Assembly: GCF_019396355.1 (NCBI RefSeq)
Contig: NZ_JAHKRK010000039.1
Coordinates: forward strand, 1-47,621
Length of the DNA stretch: 47,621 bases
Source: Pseudonocardia nigra
Lineage (GTDB): Bacteria > Actinomycetota > Actinomycetes > Mycobacteriales > Pseudonocardiaceae
Direction: 5' to 3'
Below the pieces are notes generated by a model. The model saw only the letters and a list, made by a program, of their open reading frames with translations, was not told the origin of the DNA and did not search any database. A program made the translations under genes and the position numbers. This document shows positions 1 to 8,074 of the stretch, piece by piece; the first letter of the stretch is position 1, and each line of letters starts with the position of its first letter.

Positions 1-938
1 CCCCCCCCCCCCGGGGCGCCGCCCCCCGCCACCAGGTCGACCGGCTCGGCAGCGGGCCGCTTCCCGGCGTCGGCCCTGGCGAGCGCGAGCAGGTCCGACA
101 GCAGCGTGGTGAGCCGGGCGGCCTCATCGGCCACCGCGCGCAACGTCTCCTCGGTCAGCTCGGGGTCGGGGTGCGCGACGGCGACCTCGGCCTGCGCCCG
201 GATCGCGGCCACCGGCGAGCGGAGCTCGTGGGCGGCGTCGCCGGTGAAGCGCTCGAGCCGGGCGACGGCGTCGTCCCGTCGGGCCAGGAGCAGGTTGAAC
301 TCCTCGGCGAGCGCGCGCAGCTCGTCGCGCGGGACGGGCACCGGGAGCCGTTCGCCGGGCGGGAGCGCGGCCGCCGCGGTGCGCATCCGGTCGACGGGAC
401 GCAAGGCCGCCCGCGTGCCCACCCACGCCGCGGCGACGACGACGGCCGCCACCAGCAGCGCGCCCACGACGAACCCGACGGCGGCGCGGGCCAGCAGCGT
501 CGCGCCGCCCACCACGTCGTCGCTGACGACGACCAGGCGCGTCGAACCGTCCGGCGCGACGACGGGCACGGCGAGCCAGCGCTGCGGCTCCTCGTGGCTG
601 CCCGTGATGATCCCGTGCCCGGCCGCGAGCCGCTTGACCTCCCGCGGCCGCAGCGGCAGGTCGGCGCCGCCGTCGACGGGCTCGCCCGCGGTGTCGACGA
701 CGCGGATCCCGGGCCCGCGCACATCCGCGGGCGCCGTCCCACCCGCGATCCGGCCGGCCGCCGCGGTGGCCTCGTCGCGCAGTTCGGCGTCGACGGCGCC
801 GACCATCGCCCCGTACAGCAGCTGGACCCCGAGCCTGCTCAGGGCGAGCAGCGCGGCAACGGCGACGACCCCCACGACGAGGGTGATCCGCAGCCGCAGC
901 GGACGGCTGCCCCACCACCGGCGCAGGCGCGCGATCAC
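1..938 (-). CDS. Sensor histidine kinase, partial (C-terminus beyond window)
   Basis: Membrane sensor kinase of an OmpR-type two-component system. About 312 residues lie in the window. A first membrane segment is near residues 17-40, an extracytoplasmic sensor region follows, and a second membrane segment is near 152-173. A HAMP-like linker is followed by a HisKA H-box with phospho-acceptor His near residue 237 (AAHELRSPVAAIRAQ). The ATPase domain would lie past the left edge. The GTG start at 938 overlaps the stop of the response regulator upstream (GTGA), so the pair is translationally coupled. The window begins with twelve C residues inside this gene, reading as glycines, which may mark a contig edge. 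The ligand cannot be inferred. Confidence 0.9.
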   Translation of the reverse strand, partial: MIARLRRWWGSRPLRLRITLVVGVVAVAALLALSRLGVQLLYGAMVGAVDAELRDEATAAAGRIAGGTAPADVRGPGIRVVDTAGEPVDGGADLPLRPREVKRLAAGHGIITGSHEEPQRWLAVPVVAPDGSTRLVVVSDDVVGGATLLARAAVGFVVGALLVAAVVVAAAWVGTRAALRPVDRMRTAAAALPPGERLPVPVPRDELRALAEEFNLLLARRDDAVARLERFTGDAAHELRSPVAAIRAQAEVAVAHPDPELTEETLRAVADEAARLTTLLSDLLALARADAGKRPAAEPVDLVAGGGAPGGG

Positions 939-1618
939 GGCGATTCGACGATGTAGCCGTAGCCGCGCACGGTCTTCAGCACGTGCCCGGCACCGACGAC
1001 GTCGAGCTTGCGCCGCACGTAGCCGACGTAGACCTCCACGACGTTGCGGCTCGCCGCCTGCTCGTCGCCCCACACCAGCCGCAGCAGCTCGTCCTTCGCG
1101 ACGGCGGTGTCCGGCCGGCTCGCCAGCGCGTGCAGCAGCGCGAACTCCCGCGGCGAGAGCTCCACGGCGGCGCCCTCCCAGCTGACCGACCGCGCCACGG
1201 GGTCCACGACCAGCGAGCCGAGCCGGACGCGCTGCCCGGTGCGGCCCAGCGCGGCGTCCCGGCGGCGAAGCATCGCGCGCAGCTGCGCGACGAGCACGAC
1301 GAACGCGAACGGTTTGACGAGGTAGCCGTCGGCCCCGAGGTCGAGCCCGTCGGCCTGGTCGAACTCGCCGTCCTTCGCCGACAGCAGCAGCACCGGCGTG
1401 TCCACCCCCGCCGCGCGGAGCTGCTCGAGCACCCGGTAGCCGGACAGGCCGGGCAGGATGATGTCGAGGACGACCGCGTCGAAGCTGCCGGTGAGCGCGG
1501 CGTCGAGCGCGGACGGGCCGTCGCCGAGGGCCACCACCTCCATGCCCTCGGCCGTGAGCCCGCGGGCCACCGCCGTGCGGATCCCGGGCTCGTCGTCGAC
1601 CACCAGCACTCGTGCCAT
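935..1618 (-). CDS. OmpR-family response regulator
   Basis: DNA-binding response regulator of 227 aa, partner of the kinase that overlaps its stop codon. The receiver domain (about residues 1-115) has the acidic pocket DDE at 8-10, phospho-acceptor Asp52 in VVLDIILPG and the conserved Lys in YLVKPF. A C-terminal winged helix ends in the typical YVRRKLD...VRGYGY signature. It is transcribed away from the secreted-protein/ABC operon beginning at 1694. An 11-bp-spaced direct repeat in the shared upstream region suggests it controls both directions. Family assignment is secure; the regulon is inferred. Confidence 0.93.
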   Translation of the reverse strand: MARVLVVDDEPGIRTAVARGLTAEGMEVVALGDGPSALDAALTGSFDAVVLDIILPGLSGYRVLEQLRAAGVDTPVLLLSAKDGEFDQADGLDLGADGYLVKPFAFVVLVAQLRAMLRRRDAALGRTGQRVRLGSLVVDPVARSVSWEGAAVELSPREFALLHALASRPDTAVAKDELLRLVWGDEQAASRNVVEVYVGYVRRKLDVVGAGHVLKTVRGYGYIVESP

Positions 1619-1654
1619 CGGGTGGGGACGCTACCGCTCGTTCCCCGCGCTGAC

Positions 1655-1670
1655 CTCAGAACTCTCTCAG
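1655..1670 (+). promoter_or_regulatory. Candidate response-regulator site (CTCAG direct repeat)
   Basis: CTCAG occurs at 1655 and again at 1666, exactly 11 bp apart, in the 75-bp region between the divergent response regulator and the secreted-protein gene. Direct half-sites one helical turn apart are the usual binding geometry of OmpR-family regulators. This is inferred from spacing only. Confidence 0.45.
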
Positions 1671-1693
1671 TACGGGTGGGTCATGCTGTGCTC

Positions 1694-2779
1694 ATGGCTT
1701 CGGGGCGCAGGACGACGACAGGACGCACAGTGGCCGCGGGTGTCGCGGTGGCCGGTGCCGTGGGGCTGGGGCTGCTCGCGGTCCCGGCCGGGGCGGGCGC
1801 GCAGCCCACGCTGCCGCCGGTGACACCGGAGGAGCTGGTGGCCTCCGTCATCACCGCCGATCCCGGCGCGTTCGGGGGTGAGTTCGAGCTGGACAACGCA
1901 CTCGGTCTGCCCGCGGTGCCAGGGATGCCGCAGGCGGCCGACGGCACGAGCACCGCACGGGTGTGGTCCGACGGCGAGGGGCGCGGCCGCGTCCAGCTGC
2001 CCACCGACTCCGGCGAGCGCACGATCGTCGCCGACGGCGACACCCTCTGGCTGTGGAACTCCGACGACAGCACGGTCACGCGGGCGCCCGAGCACCACGG
2101 CGATCACCCGGGCGGCCCGCCCGACGCCTCCACCGCCGACCCCGTTGCGGCGGCCACCGCAGCACTCGCCGCGCTGCAGCCCACGAGCGAGATCAGCGTG
2201 GACGGCACCGGTGAGGTCGCGGGCCGGCCGGCCTACGAGCTCGTGCTCGCCCCGGCGTCGTCCGAGCGCACGCTCCTGCGTGAGGTGCGCGTGGCGGTCG
2301 ACGCCGAGCGCCGGGTCCCGCTCCAGCTGACCGTGCTCGCGAACGGCTCGTCGGAACCCGTGCTGGAGCTCGGGTTCACCGACATCGAGTTCGCCGAGCA
2401 GGACCCCTCGCTGTTCACGTTCACCCCGCCGCCCGGCGCCGAGGTCCAGGAGCCGGAGGAGTCGACGAGACCGGGCCACGACATGCGGCACGAGGGCGAC
2501 GGCGCGGCGCCGACGATCGTGGGCGAGGGCTGGGACACCGTCGTGGTCGCGGACATGGGCGACCGGCCCGCGGAGGAGCCCGCCGACGCCGACGCGGAGC
2601 ACGGCCGGTTCGGTGGCGAGGAGATGGACCTCTCCGCGCTCGGCACCCCGGTGAGCGGCCCGTGGGGCAGCGGCACGCTGATCACCACCGCGGTCGCCAG
2701 TGCGATCATCACCGACGACGGCCGGATCGCGGCCGGTGCCGTGCCCGAGCAGGTGCTCACCGAGGCCCTGTCCTCGTGA
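1694..2779 (+). CDS. Secreted LolA/RseB-like protein
   Basis: Exported protein of 361 aa, first gene of a three-gene operon. A Sec signal peptide occupies about residues 1-35: basic MASGRRTTTGR, a hydrophobic stretch, then AGAGAQ. The body shows the pattern of actinobacterial LolA-like or RseB/MucB-fold proteins: a TADGDTLWLW-like strand (residues about 115-125), a central GRPAYELVLAP strand, and VDAERRVPLQLTVLANG followed by FTFTPPPGAEV. Such proteins are thought to bind lipids or hydrophobic ligands outside the membrane. Its stop overlaps the start of the ABC ATPase (GTGA). It is divergent from a two-component system, which suggests an envelope-stress or drug-response module. The first in-frame ATG that gives a proper signal peptide was chosen. 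Confidence 0.8.
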   Translation: MASGRRTTTGRTVAAGVAVAGAVGLGLLAVPAGAGAQPTLPPVTPEELVASVITADPGAFGGEFELDNALGLPAVPGMPQAADGTSTARVWSDGEGRGRVQLPTDSGERTIVADGDTLWLWNSDDSTVTRAPEHHGDHPGGPPDASTADPVAAATAALAALQPTSEISVDGTGEVAGRPAYELVLAPASSERTLLREVRVAVDAERRVPLQLTVLANGSSEPVLELGFTDIEFAEQDPSLFTFTPPPGAEVQEPEESTRPGHDMRHEGDGAAPTIVGEGWDTVVVADMGDRPAEEPADADAEHGRFGGEEMDLSALGTPVSGPWGSGTLITTAVASAIITDDGRIAAGAVPEQVLTEALSS

Positions 2780-3765
2780 CGAGCGGCATCAGCGTCGACG
2801 CGGCGCCGGCCCCGGCCGGCGCCGCGTCCGGCGTTCCGCTCGCGGCCCGCGCGATCGGGCTGCACAAGGTGTTCGGCCGCACGGTCGCCGTCGACGGGAT
2901 CGACCTCGACGTCCCGGCCGGGTCGGTGCTCGGCATGCTCGGTCCGAACGGCTCGGGCAAGACCACCCTGATCCGCATGCTGCTCGGGCTCACCCGGCCC
3001 ACCGCGGGCACGGCCGAGCTGCTCGGGCAGCCCGTGCCGGAGCGGGCCGCGGCGGCCCTCCCGCACGTCGGCGCGCTCGTCGAAGGCCCGGGGTTCCACC
3101 CGTTCCTGTCCGGCCGGGAGAACCTGCGGCGGGTCGCGGCCACGGAGCCGCTGCTCGCCACGCGGGAGATCCCGGGCGCCGTCGGCACCGCCCTGGAGCG
3201 GGTGGGCCTGGCGGGCGCCGCCGACCGCCGGTTCCGCGGCTACTCCCTGGGGATGAAGCAGCGCCTCGGCCTGGCCGCCGCGCTGCTGCTGCCGCGCAGG
3301 CTCGTGGTGCTCGACGAACCCACCAACGGCCTCGACCCCGCAGGCACCCGCGACGTCCGCCAGATCATCGCGGAGCTGCACGCCGGCGGCGCCACCGTGA
3401 TCGTCTCCTCGCACCTGCTGGCCGAGGTGGAGGCCACCTGCACGCACGTGGCCGTCCTGCAGTCCGGCTCGCTCGTCGCGACGGGCGAGCTCGCCACGCT
3501 CCTGGAGGCGGGCGCGGGCGGCCTCGTCGTCGCGACGCCGGACGTCGACCTCGCCCTGCGGACGCTCCGGGACACCGGCGCCACCGCATACCGGGCCGAG
3601 CGGCGCGCCGGCGAGGAGCCTGCCGTGGTCGTCGGCGACGACGGCCCGCCCGCACCCGAGGTGATCGCGCTGCTGGTGCGCGCCGGGGTCGCGGTGCACG
3701 AGGCGCGCCGCAGTCGCACCAACCTCGAGGACCTGTTCGCCCGCCTGACCGAGGAGGCGTCGTGA
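2776..3765 (+). CDS. ABC transporter ATP-binding protein
   Basis: Cytoplasmic ATPase of an ABC-2-type exporter, 329 aa. Walker A is GPNGSGKTT at residues 56-64. The signature is a YSLGMKQRLG variant of LSGGQ near 156-165, as is common in drug and bacitracin-type exporters. Walker B plus D-loop is LVVLDEPTNGLDPAG near 176-190, and the H-loop is SSHLL. A C-terminal extension of about 90 residues follows, as in the CcmA/DrrA-like group. The GTG start at 2776 overlaps the upstream stop, and its own stop overlaps the permease start, so the three genes are coupled. The substrate is unknown; the context suggests an envelope-active compound or lipid. Confidence 0.9.
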   Translation: MTSGISVDAAPAPAGAASGVPLAARAIGLHKVFGRTVAVDGIDLDVPAGSVLGMLGPNGSGKTTLIRMLLGLTRPTAGTAELLGQPVPERAAAALPHVGALVEGPGFHPFLSGRENLRRVAATEPLLATREIPGAVGTALERVGLAGAADRRFRGYSLGMKQRLGLAAALLLPRRLVVLDEPTNGLDPAGTRDVRQIIAELHAGGATVIVSSHLLAEVEATCTHVAVLQSGSLVATGELATLLEAGAGGLVVATPDVDLALRTLRDTGATAYRAERRAGEEPAVVVGDDGPPAPEVIALLVRAGVAVHEARRSRTNLEDLFARLTEEAS

Positions 3766-4619
3766 CGACCACGGTCGAGCCCGCCGACGCGCCCGTCGCC
3801 GCGCCCCGGCACGCCCCAATCCCCCGGTTGCTGGGCGCGGAGCTGCGGTGGGTGCTGCGGCGCCCCCGCACGCTCGTGATGCTCGGGGTGTTCGCGCTGG
3901 TGCCGGTGCTGATCTCGATCGGGGTCACGGTCGCCGACGACTCCGACGGCCCCGGCCTGATCGGCGCGGTCGCGGGCAACGGGCTCGTGCTGCCGGTCGC
4001 GGCGATCACCGTCGCGCTCGCCCTGCTGCTGCCGCTCGCGGTCGCGATGGCGGCCGCCGACGCCATCGCGGGCGAGACGGCCACCGGAACGCTGCGCGGG
4101 CTGATGCTCGCTCCGGTCGGGCGGCTGCGCCTGGTCGGGATGAAGGCCTTCGGCGTACTCGTGGTCGCCACGGCGGCCACGCTGGTGCTCGCGGTCGTCG
4201 GAGTGGTCGCCGGGCTGGTGGTCGTCGGCGGGGCCGACGGTCAGCTGGTCACGCTGTCGGGCACCACCGTCGGGCTCGGCGAGGCGATCGCCAGGGTCGC
4301 GCTCGTGGTCGTCTGGACGGTCGGGCAGCTCGCCGCGGTCGGCGCGGTCGCGCTGGCGATCTCGTCGGTCACCGAGCACCCGCTCGTCGTGCTGGCGTCG
4401 GTGCTCGGCGGGCTGATCGTGTTCGGCGTGCTCACCGCGATCCCGGCGTTGGACTGGCTGCAGCCCTACCTGCTCACCACGGGCTGGACCGCGGGCGCCG
4501 ACGTCCTCCGCGACCCGCTGGCGTTCGACGGCATGATCGAGAGCTCCCTGCGGGCGCTCAGCTACGTGGCGATCGGGGGCGGCCTGACCGTGTACCGGAT
4601 GCTGGTGCGCGACGCCTGA
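3762..4619 (+). CDS. ABC-2 type transporter permease
   Basis: Integral membrane protein of 285 aa, the partner of the ATPase it overlaps by GTGA. Six hydrophobic segments can be read, around residues 40-60, 75-105, 130-165, 185-210, 215-245 and near 265-280. The motif AGETATGTLRGLMLAPVGR after the second segment is typical of ABC-2 permeases (the region between TM2 and TM3 beginning with E..tGTl). It is the last gene of the operon. An 11-bp perfect inverted repeat (4660-4670 with 4686-4696) lies 40 bp beyond the stop and could terminate the transcript. Confidence 0.87.
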   Translation: MTTTVEPADAPVAAPRHAPIPRLLGAELRWVLRRPRTLVMLGVFALVPVLISIGVTVADDSDGPGLIGAVAGNGLVLPVAAITVALALLLPLAVAMAAADAIAGETATGTLRGLMLAPVGRLRLVGMKAFGVLVVATAATLVLAVVGVVAGLVVVGGADGQLVTLSGTTVGLGEAIARVALVVVWTVGQLAAVGAVALAISSVTEHPLVVLASVLGGLIVFGVLTAIPALDWLQPYLLTTGWTAGADVLRDPLAFDGMIESSLRALSYVAIGGGLTVYRMLVRDA

Positions 4620-4635
4620 CCCGCCCCACCCACAC

Positions 4636-4810
4636 CCCGACTCGCACACACTCACACCCCGACTCGCGGGATGGCGTCTCGGACTCCCGCGAGTCGAGGC
4701 CTCCGTGCGCGCGAGTCGGGGCCTCCGTGCGCGCGAGTCGGGGCCTCCGTGCGCGCGAGTCGGGCGATTCGTGCGCGCGAGTCGGGCCTCCCTGCGCGCG
4801 AGTCGGGCGA
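4636..4810. repeat. 22-bp phased GCGAGTC repeat array
   Basis: Six copies of GAGTCG begin at 4691, 4713, 4735, 4757, 4779 and 4800. Spacing is 22 bp four times, then 21 bp is the last step. The unit is roughly GCGCGCGAGTCGGG followed by CCTCCGT or CGATTCGT. Two copies in the opposite orientation (GACTCGC) begin at 4639 and 4661, also 22 bp apart, so the array has an inverted head. The region lies between two plus-strand genes and has no coding potential that I would trust. Confidence 0.9.
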
Positions 4811-4873
4811 TTCGTGCCGTGCGGCTGCGGTGAATCCCGGCGCCGGCTCCGTGAACGCGGCAGGATGCGCGGC

Positions 4874-5164
4874 ATGGCCCCACTGCTCGACGACGCCGCC
4901 ATCGACACGGCTCTCGACGATCTGCCCGGCTGGGAACGTGACGGCGACACGCTGGTGCGCACCGCGAAGCTGTCGTCGTTCCCGGCGGCGATCGCTGTGG
5001 TGGACCGGGTGGCCGAGATCGCGGAGGACCGCGACCACCACCCGGACATCGACATCCGCTGGCGCACGCTGACGTTCCGCTGCTCCACGCACTCGGCGGG
5101 CGGCATCACGGAGAAGGACGTGGCGCTCGCGAGGTCGATCTCGGAGCAGATCGACGCGGGCTGA
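4874..5164 (+). CDS. Pterin-4a-carbinolamine dehydratase
   Basis: Small enzyme (96 aa) that dehydrates 4a-hydroxytetrahydropterin, either recycling the pterin cofactor of aromatic amino-acid hydroxylases or serving molybdopterin-related functions. The family signature is complete: EDRDHHPDIDIRW with His55-His56-Pro57, then His73 and Asp82 at the expected distances. Length is normal for the PhhB/DCoH family. ATG 4874 was chosen because an AGG lies nine bases upstream; an in-frame ATG at 4865 would add only MRG. No hydroxylase gene is seen nearby, so the physiological partner is unknown. Confidence 0.93.
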   Translation: MAPLLDDAAIDTALDDLPGWERDGDTLVRTAKLSSFPAAIAVVDRVAEIAEDRDHHPDIDIRWRTLTFRCSTHSAGGITEKDVALARSISEQIDAG

Positions 5165-5169
5165 CCGCC

Positions 5170-5958
5170 TCAGAACCGCCGGTTCGCCAGCACCGGCACG
5201 CTCTTGCGCGCGGACGTCACGTCGTCGAGGTCCAGGTCGACGACCAGCAGTCCGGGTTCGGCCCCGAGCTGGTCCACCACGGCGCCGAGCGGGCCGGCGA
5301 CCAGGCTCGCCCCGATCCCGGTGGGCGCCTTGCCCGCCTCCCGGCCGACGGCGGTCGGGTCGGCCTGGTCGCAGGCGGCAACGAACGCGGTGCTGTCCAG
5401 CGCCCGCGCCCGGACCAGCAGGTCCCACTGCTCGCGTTTGCCCGGCCCGGCGCCCCACGACGCCGGCACCACCACGAGCTCGGCACCCTGCACGGCGAGC
5501 TCCTGGAACAGTCCGGGGAACCGCAGGTCGTAGCAGGTGGCGAGGCCGACGGACACGCCGTCGACCGCGATCCGCACCGGCGCCGTGCCCGGCGCGACCG
5601 TGCGCGACTCGGCGAACCCGAACGCGTCGAACAGGTGGATCTTGTCGTAGGACGCCTCGACGCCGCCGCCGGTGGCGATCAGCGTGTTGTGCACCCGGCC
5701 GTCGTCGGCGGGGGTGAACATGCCGGCCACGACTGTGACGCCCGCGGCGGCGGCGATCCCGCGCACCCGCTCTGCCCACGGCCCGTCGAGCGGCTCGGCC
5801 ACGGGTCCGAGTGGGCGCCCGAAGCAGCACATGGTCGCTTCGGGGAAGACGACCAGGCGCGCGCCCTCCTCGGCAGCCCGGCGCACGGCGTCCTCGACGA
5901 GCCCGAGGTTCTCGCTCGCGTCGGGCGTCGACACGATCTGGGCGAGGGCGATCCGCAC
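5170..5958 (-). CDS. Carbon-nitrogen hydrolase (nitrilase superfamily)
   Basis: Cytoplasmic amidase-like enzyme of 262 aa. The Glu-Lys-Cys triad is present: Glu40 in VVFPEA, Lys106 in YDKIHLF and Cys142 in TCYDLRFPGLF. The YDKIHLFD and CYDLRFP context fits the omega-amidase/NIT branch that removes deaminated side products, rather than true nitrilases; the exact substrate is not certain. GTG 5958 was preferred over an in-frame ATG 15 bases further out because GGAGG sits six bases before it. Its stop lies five bases from the convergent pterin dehydratase stop. Confidence 0.9.
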   Translation of the reverse strand: MRIALAQIVSTPDASENLGLVEDAVRRAAEEGARLVVFPEATMCCFGRPLGPVAEPLDGPWAERVRGIAAAAGVTVVAGMFTPADDGRVHNTLIATGGGVEASYDKIHLFDAFGFAESRTVAPGTAPVRIAVDGVSVGLATCYDLRFPGLFQELAVQGAELVVVPASWGAGPGKREQWDLLVRARALDSTAFVAACDQADPTAVGREAGKAPTGIGASLVAGPLGAVVDQLGAEPGLLVVDLDLDDVTSARKSVPVLANRRF

Positions 5959-6027
5959 GAGGTACCTCCACAAGACGTCGGCCGTGACGCGGAGCGTACG
6001 TCGCGGCGCCCGGGCGGGCCCATGGGC

Positions 6028-6033
6028 TAGAGT
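6028..6033 (+). promoter_or_regulatory. Candidate -10 box for leader peptide/DAHP synthase transcript
   Basis: TAGAGT matches the actinobacterial TANNNT -10 element. It lies seven bases before GTG 6041, which would place transcription start at or very near the leader-peptide start codon and give a leaderless message. No convincing -35 box is visible. Confidence 0.5.
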
Positions 6034-6040
6034 CGTGGGC

Positions 6041-6106
6041 GTGCAGCGTCTGTACTGGTTTACGCGACCGGCCCGGGAGGGGTCGGCCGGCGGACCGTTG
6101 CGCTGA
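6041..6106 (+). CDS. Aromatic leader peptide (YWF), putative attenuator
   Basis: A 21-codon reading frame begins with GTG: V-Q-R-L-Y-W-F-T-R-P-A-R and so on, ending in TGA 79 bases before the DAHP synthase start. Tyr, Trp and Phe codons (TAC TGG TTT) are consecutive at positions 5-7. These are the three end products of the pathway opened by the next gene. A ribosome stalled there could change folding of the GC-rich downstream segment. The codon run and position are visible; attenuation is inferred from the classical trp/phe leader principle. It is probably translated without a Shine-Dalgarno sequence. Confidence 0.7.
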   Translation: MQRLYWFTRPAREGSAGGPLR

Positions 6107-6185
6107 CCACACCCCCGAGAGCCGGACGACGAGCCGGCTCGGCGGGAATCGACGGGCGGCTCGCCGGAGAGGAAGAGCCGCAGTC
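6107..6185 (+). promoter_or_regulatory. Leader region with mutually exclusive stems before DAHP synthase
   Basis: Two overlapping pairings can be drawn. AGCCGG (6120-6125) can pair with CCGGCT (6134-6139). CGAGCCG (6130-6136) can instead pair with CGGCTCG (6157-6163), just before the GAGAGGAAGAG ribosome-binding region. Only one can form at a time, as expected for attenuation or start-site sequestration. There is no U-run, so a classical intrinsic terminator is not obvious. Confidence 0.45.
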
Positions 6186-7244
6186 ATGTCAGTCATCGCC
6201 GTCCCCGCGCTGGACGAGCATCGCACCACCCGGATCAGCCCGCTGCTGTCGCCCGCGCTGTTGCGGCACGAGCTCCCGATCGACGGTGCGGTCGCCGAGA
6301 CCGTCACGCGGGCACGCGCCGAGGTCGTCGACATCCTCGACGGCCGCGACGACCGCCTGGTGGTCGTCGTCGGACCGTGCTCGATCCACGACCCGGAGGC
6401 CGCGCTCGACTACGCGCACCGGCTCGCCGCACACGCCGAGCAGGTCTCCGGCGAGCTGCGGATCGTCATGCGGACCTACTTCGAGAAGCCGCGTTCCACG
6501 GTCGGCTGGAAGGGCCTGATCAACGACCCCGGCCTCGACGGCACGTTCGACGTCAACACGGGCCTGCGTACGGCGCGCAAGCTGCTGCTGGACGTCTCCG
6601 TGCTGGGGCTCCCGGTCGGCTGCGAGTTCCTCGACCCGATCACCCCGCAGTTCCTCGCCGACGTCGTCACCTGGGGCGCGATCGGCGCCCGGACGGCGGC
6701 GAGCCAGGTGCACCGACAGCTGTGCAGCGCGCTGTCCATGCCGGTGGGCATCAAGAACCCGACCGACGGCGACGTCCAGGTCGCGGTCGACGGGGTCCGG
6801 GCGGCCGGGACGAGCCACGTCTTCATGGGCATCAACCCCGACGGACTCGCCGCGCTCATCACCACCTCGGGCAACCCCGACTGCCACGTGATCCTCCGCG
6901 GCGGCTCGACCGGCCCCAACCACGACGCCGGGTCCGTCGCGGCCACCCTGGACCGCCTGCACGCAACCGGGCTGCCCCAGCGCGTGATCATCGACGCGAG
7001 CCACGGCAACAGCGGCAAGGACCACGTGCGTCAGGCCGAGGTCACGCGGGAGATCGCGAAGCGGATCGCGGCGGGTGAGCGCGGCATCAGCGGCGTGATG
7101 CTGGAGAGCTTCCTCGTGGCGGGTCGGCAGGACCTCGGCCCGGACATGACCCGCGGGCAGAGCGTCACCGACGCCTGCATGGACTGGGACGCCACCGCTG
7201 ACCTGCTGGACGAGCTCGCGGATGGGGTGGCGGCGCGGCGCTGA
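6186..7244 (+). CDS. aroG: 3-deoxy-7-phosphoheptulonate synthase, class I
   Basis: First enzyme of the shikimate pathway, condensing phosphoenolpyruvate and erythrose 4-phosphate. It has 352 aa, the usual size of the AroF/G/H type. Recognisable motifs are VVVVGPCSIHD (phosphate/metal site near residues 59-69), MRTYFEKPRSTVGWKGL, GCEFLDPITPQF, GARTAASQVHRQL and the C-terminal DASHGNSGKDH. Many actinobacteria rely on a class II enzyme, so this class I copy may be an additional, differently controlled isozyme. It is preceded by a YWF leader peptide, and GGAGAGGAAGAG supplies the ribosome-binding site. The family assignment is secure; AroF, AroG and AroH cannot be told apart here. Confidence 0.93.
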   Translation: MSVIAVPALDEHRTTRISPLLSPALLRHELPIDGAVAETVTRARAEVVDILDGRDDRLVVVVGPCSIHDPEAALDYAHRLAAHAEQVSGELRIVMRTYFEKPRSTVGWKGLINDPGLDGTFDVNTGLRTARKLLLDVSVLGLPVGCEFLDPITPQFLADVVTWGAIGARTAASQVHRQLCSALSMPVGIKNPTDGDVQVAVDGVRAAGTSHVFMGINPDGLAALITTSGNPDCHVILRGGSTGPNHDAGSVAATLDRLHATGLPQRVIIDASHGNSGKDHVRQAEVTREIAKRIAAGERGISGVMLESFLVAGRQDLGPDMTRGQSVTDACMDWDATADLLDELADGVAARR

Positions 7245-7295
7245 CGGGCTGCGGGGGTGCGGACCGCGGCGTCACGGGGCGGGTGACGTCCGCGG

Positions 7296-7947
7296 TCAGC
7301 CCACGACCTCGGCCACGATCTCGGCCAGGTCGACCACTCCGGCCGTCCTGCCCACCGGCTGGGCCTGCGCGTTCACCAACGTGGTCCCGTCCCGCCGGGA
7401 TGCGTACTGCTCCCCCGTGAACCGGACTCGGCGGTACGGGCCGCGCTCCCGGGAGAGCTCGGTGACGTTGCCCGTGCCGTGGGTGTCGACCAGCCGGTGG
7501 TACTCGCGGGCCGACGCGGCATCGGGCATCTCCACCCACGCCACGGCGACGAGCACGACGTTGCGCCGCGCGTCGCGCACCGTGAACAGCGCGCGGAACA
7601 GGGTGGCGCACGGTTGGGCCCGGAAGAACTCCTGCACCTGCCCGTAGGAGTGGGCGGCACAGTCGTCGTCCGCCTCGAACCGCGAGTCGACGCGCAACCC
7701 TCGGCGCTCCAGACGCCGCACCGTGCTGGTGACGTCCCGGGCCCGGGCCTGACTGCTGCCACCGCGCGCGCTTGCCGAGGTCGACGCGCTGGTCCCACCG
7801 GTTCCGGCCGCCGAGGAACCCACCACCCCCCGTACCACCGGTACCAATCACGACCGTCGCCGCGACGACCAGCGCCGCACCGCGGCCCTTCCCGCCCTTG
7901 ATCGGATAGCGCGTACCGTCCGGCCTCGTCCTGATCGGGTCCCCCAC
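7296..7947 (-). pseudogene. Membrane-anchored hypothetical protein, frameshifted
   Basis: Two adjacent frames read as one protein. The first part, from GTG 7947 (VGDPIRTRPDGTRYPIKGG, then a hydrophobic segment ALVVAATVVIG), runs into a Gly-rich linker. The rest, in the next frame, reads TVRRLERRGLRVDSRFEADDDCAAHSYGQ in two pieces, then LVAVAWVEMP, HGTGNVTELS and GPYRRVRFTG, ending at 7296. The switch falls at a run of six G on the coding strand (plus-strand C at 7826-7831); five would restore one frame of about 216 aa. The family resembles conserved actinobacterial single-pass proteins of unknown function. Whether this is decay or a base-calling error cannot be decided here. Confidence 0.6.
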
Positions 7948-8074
7948 CGCGCCGACCCTAGGAGTGCCGTCACCGATCGTGGGCAGAACCGGGCAGCAGT
8001 CACTCGGGCGGCCCACACCGGGCAGGGGCCGTCGACGGATAGTGCGCGCGAAACGAGATGTGGGGGCACCGCGG

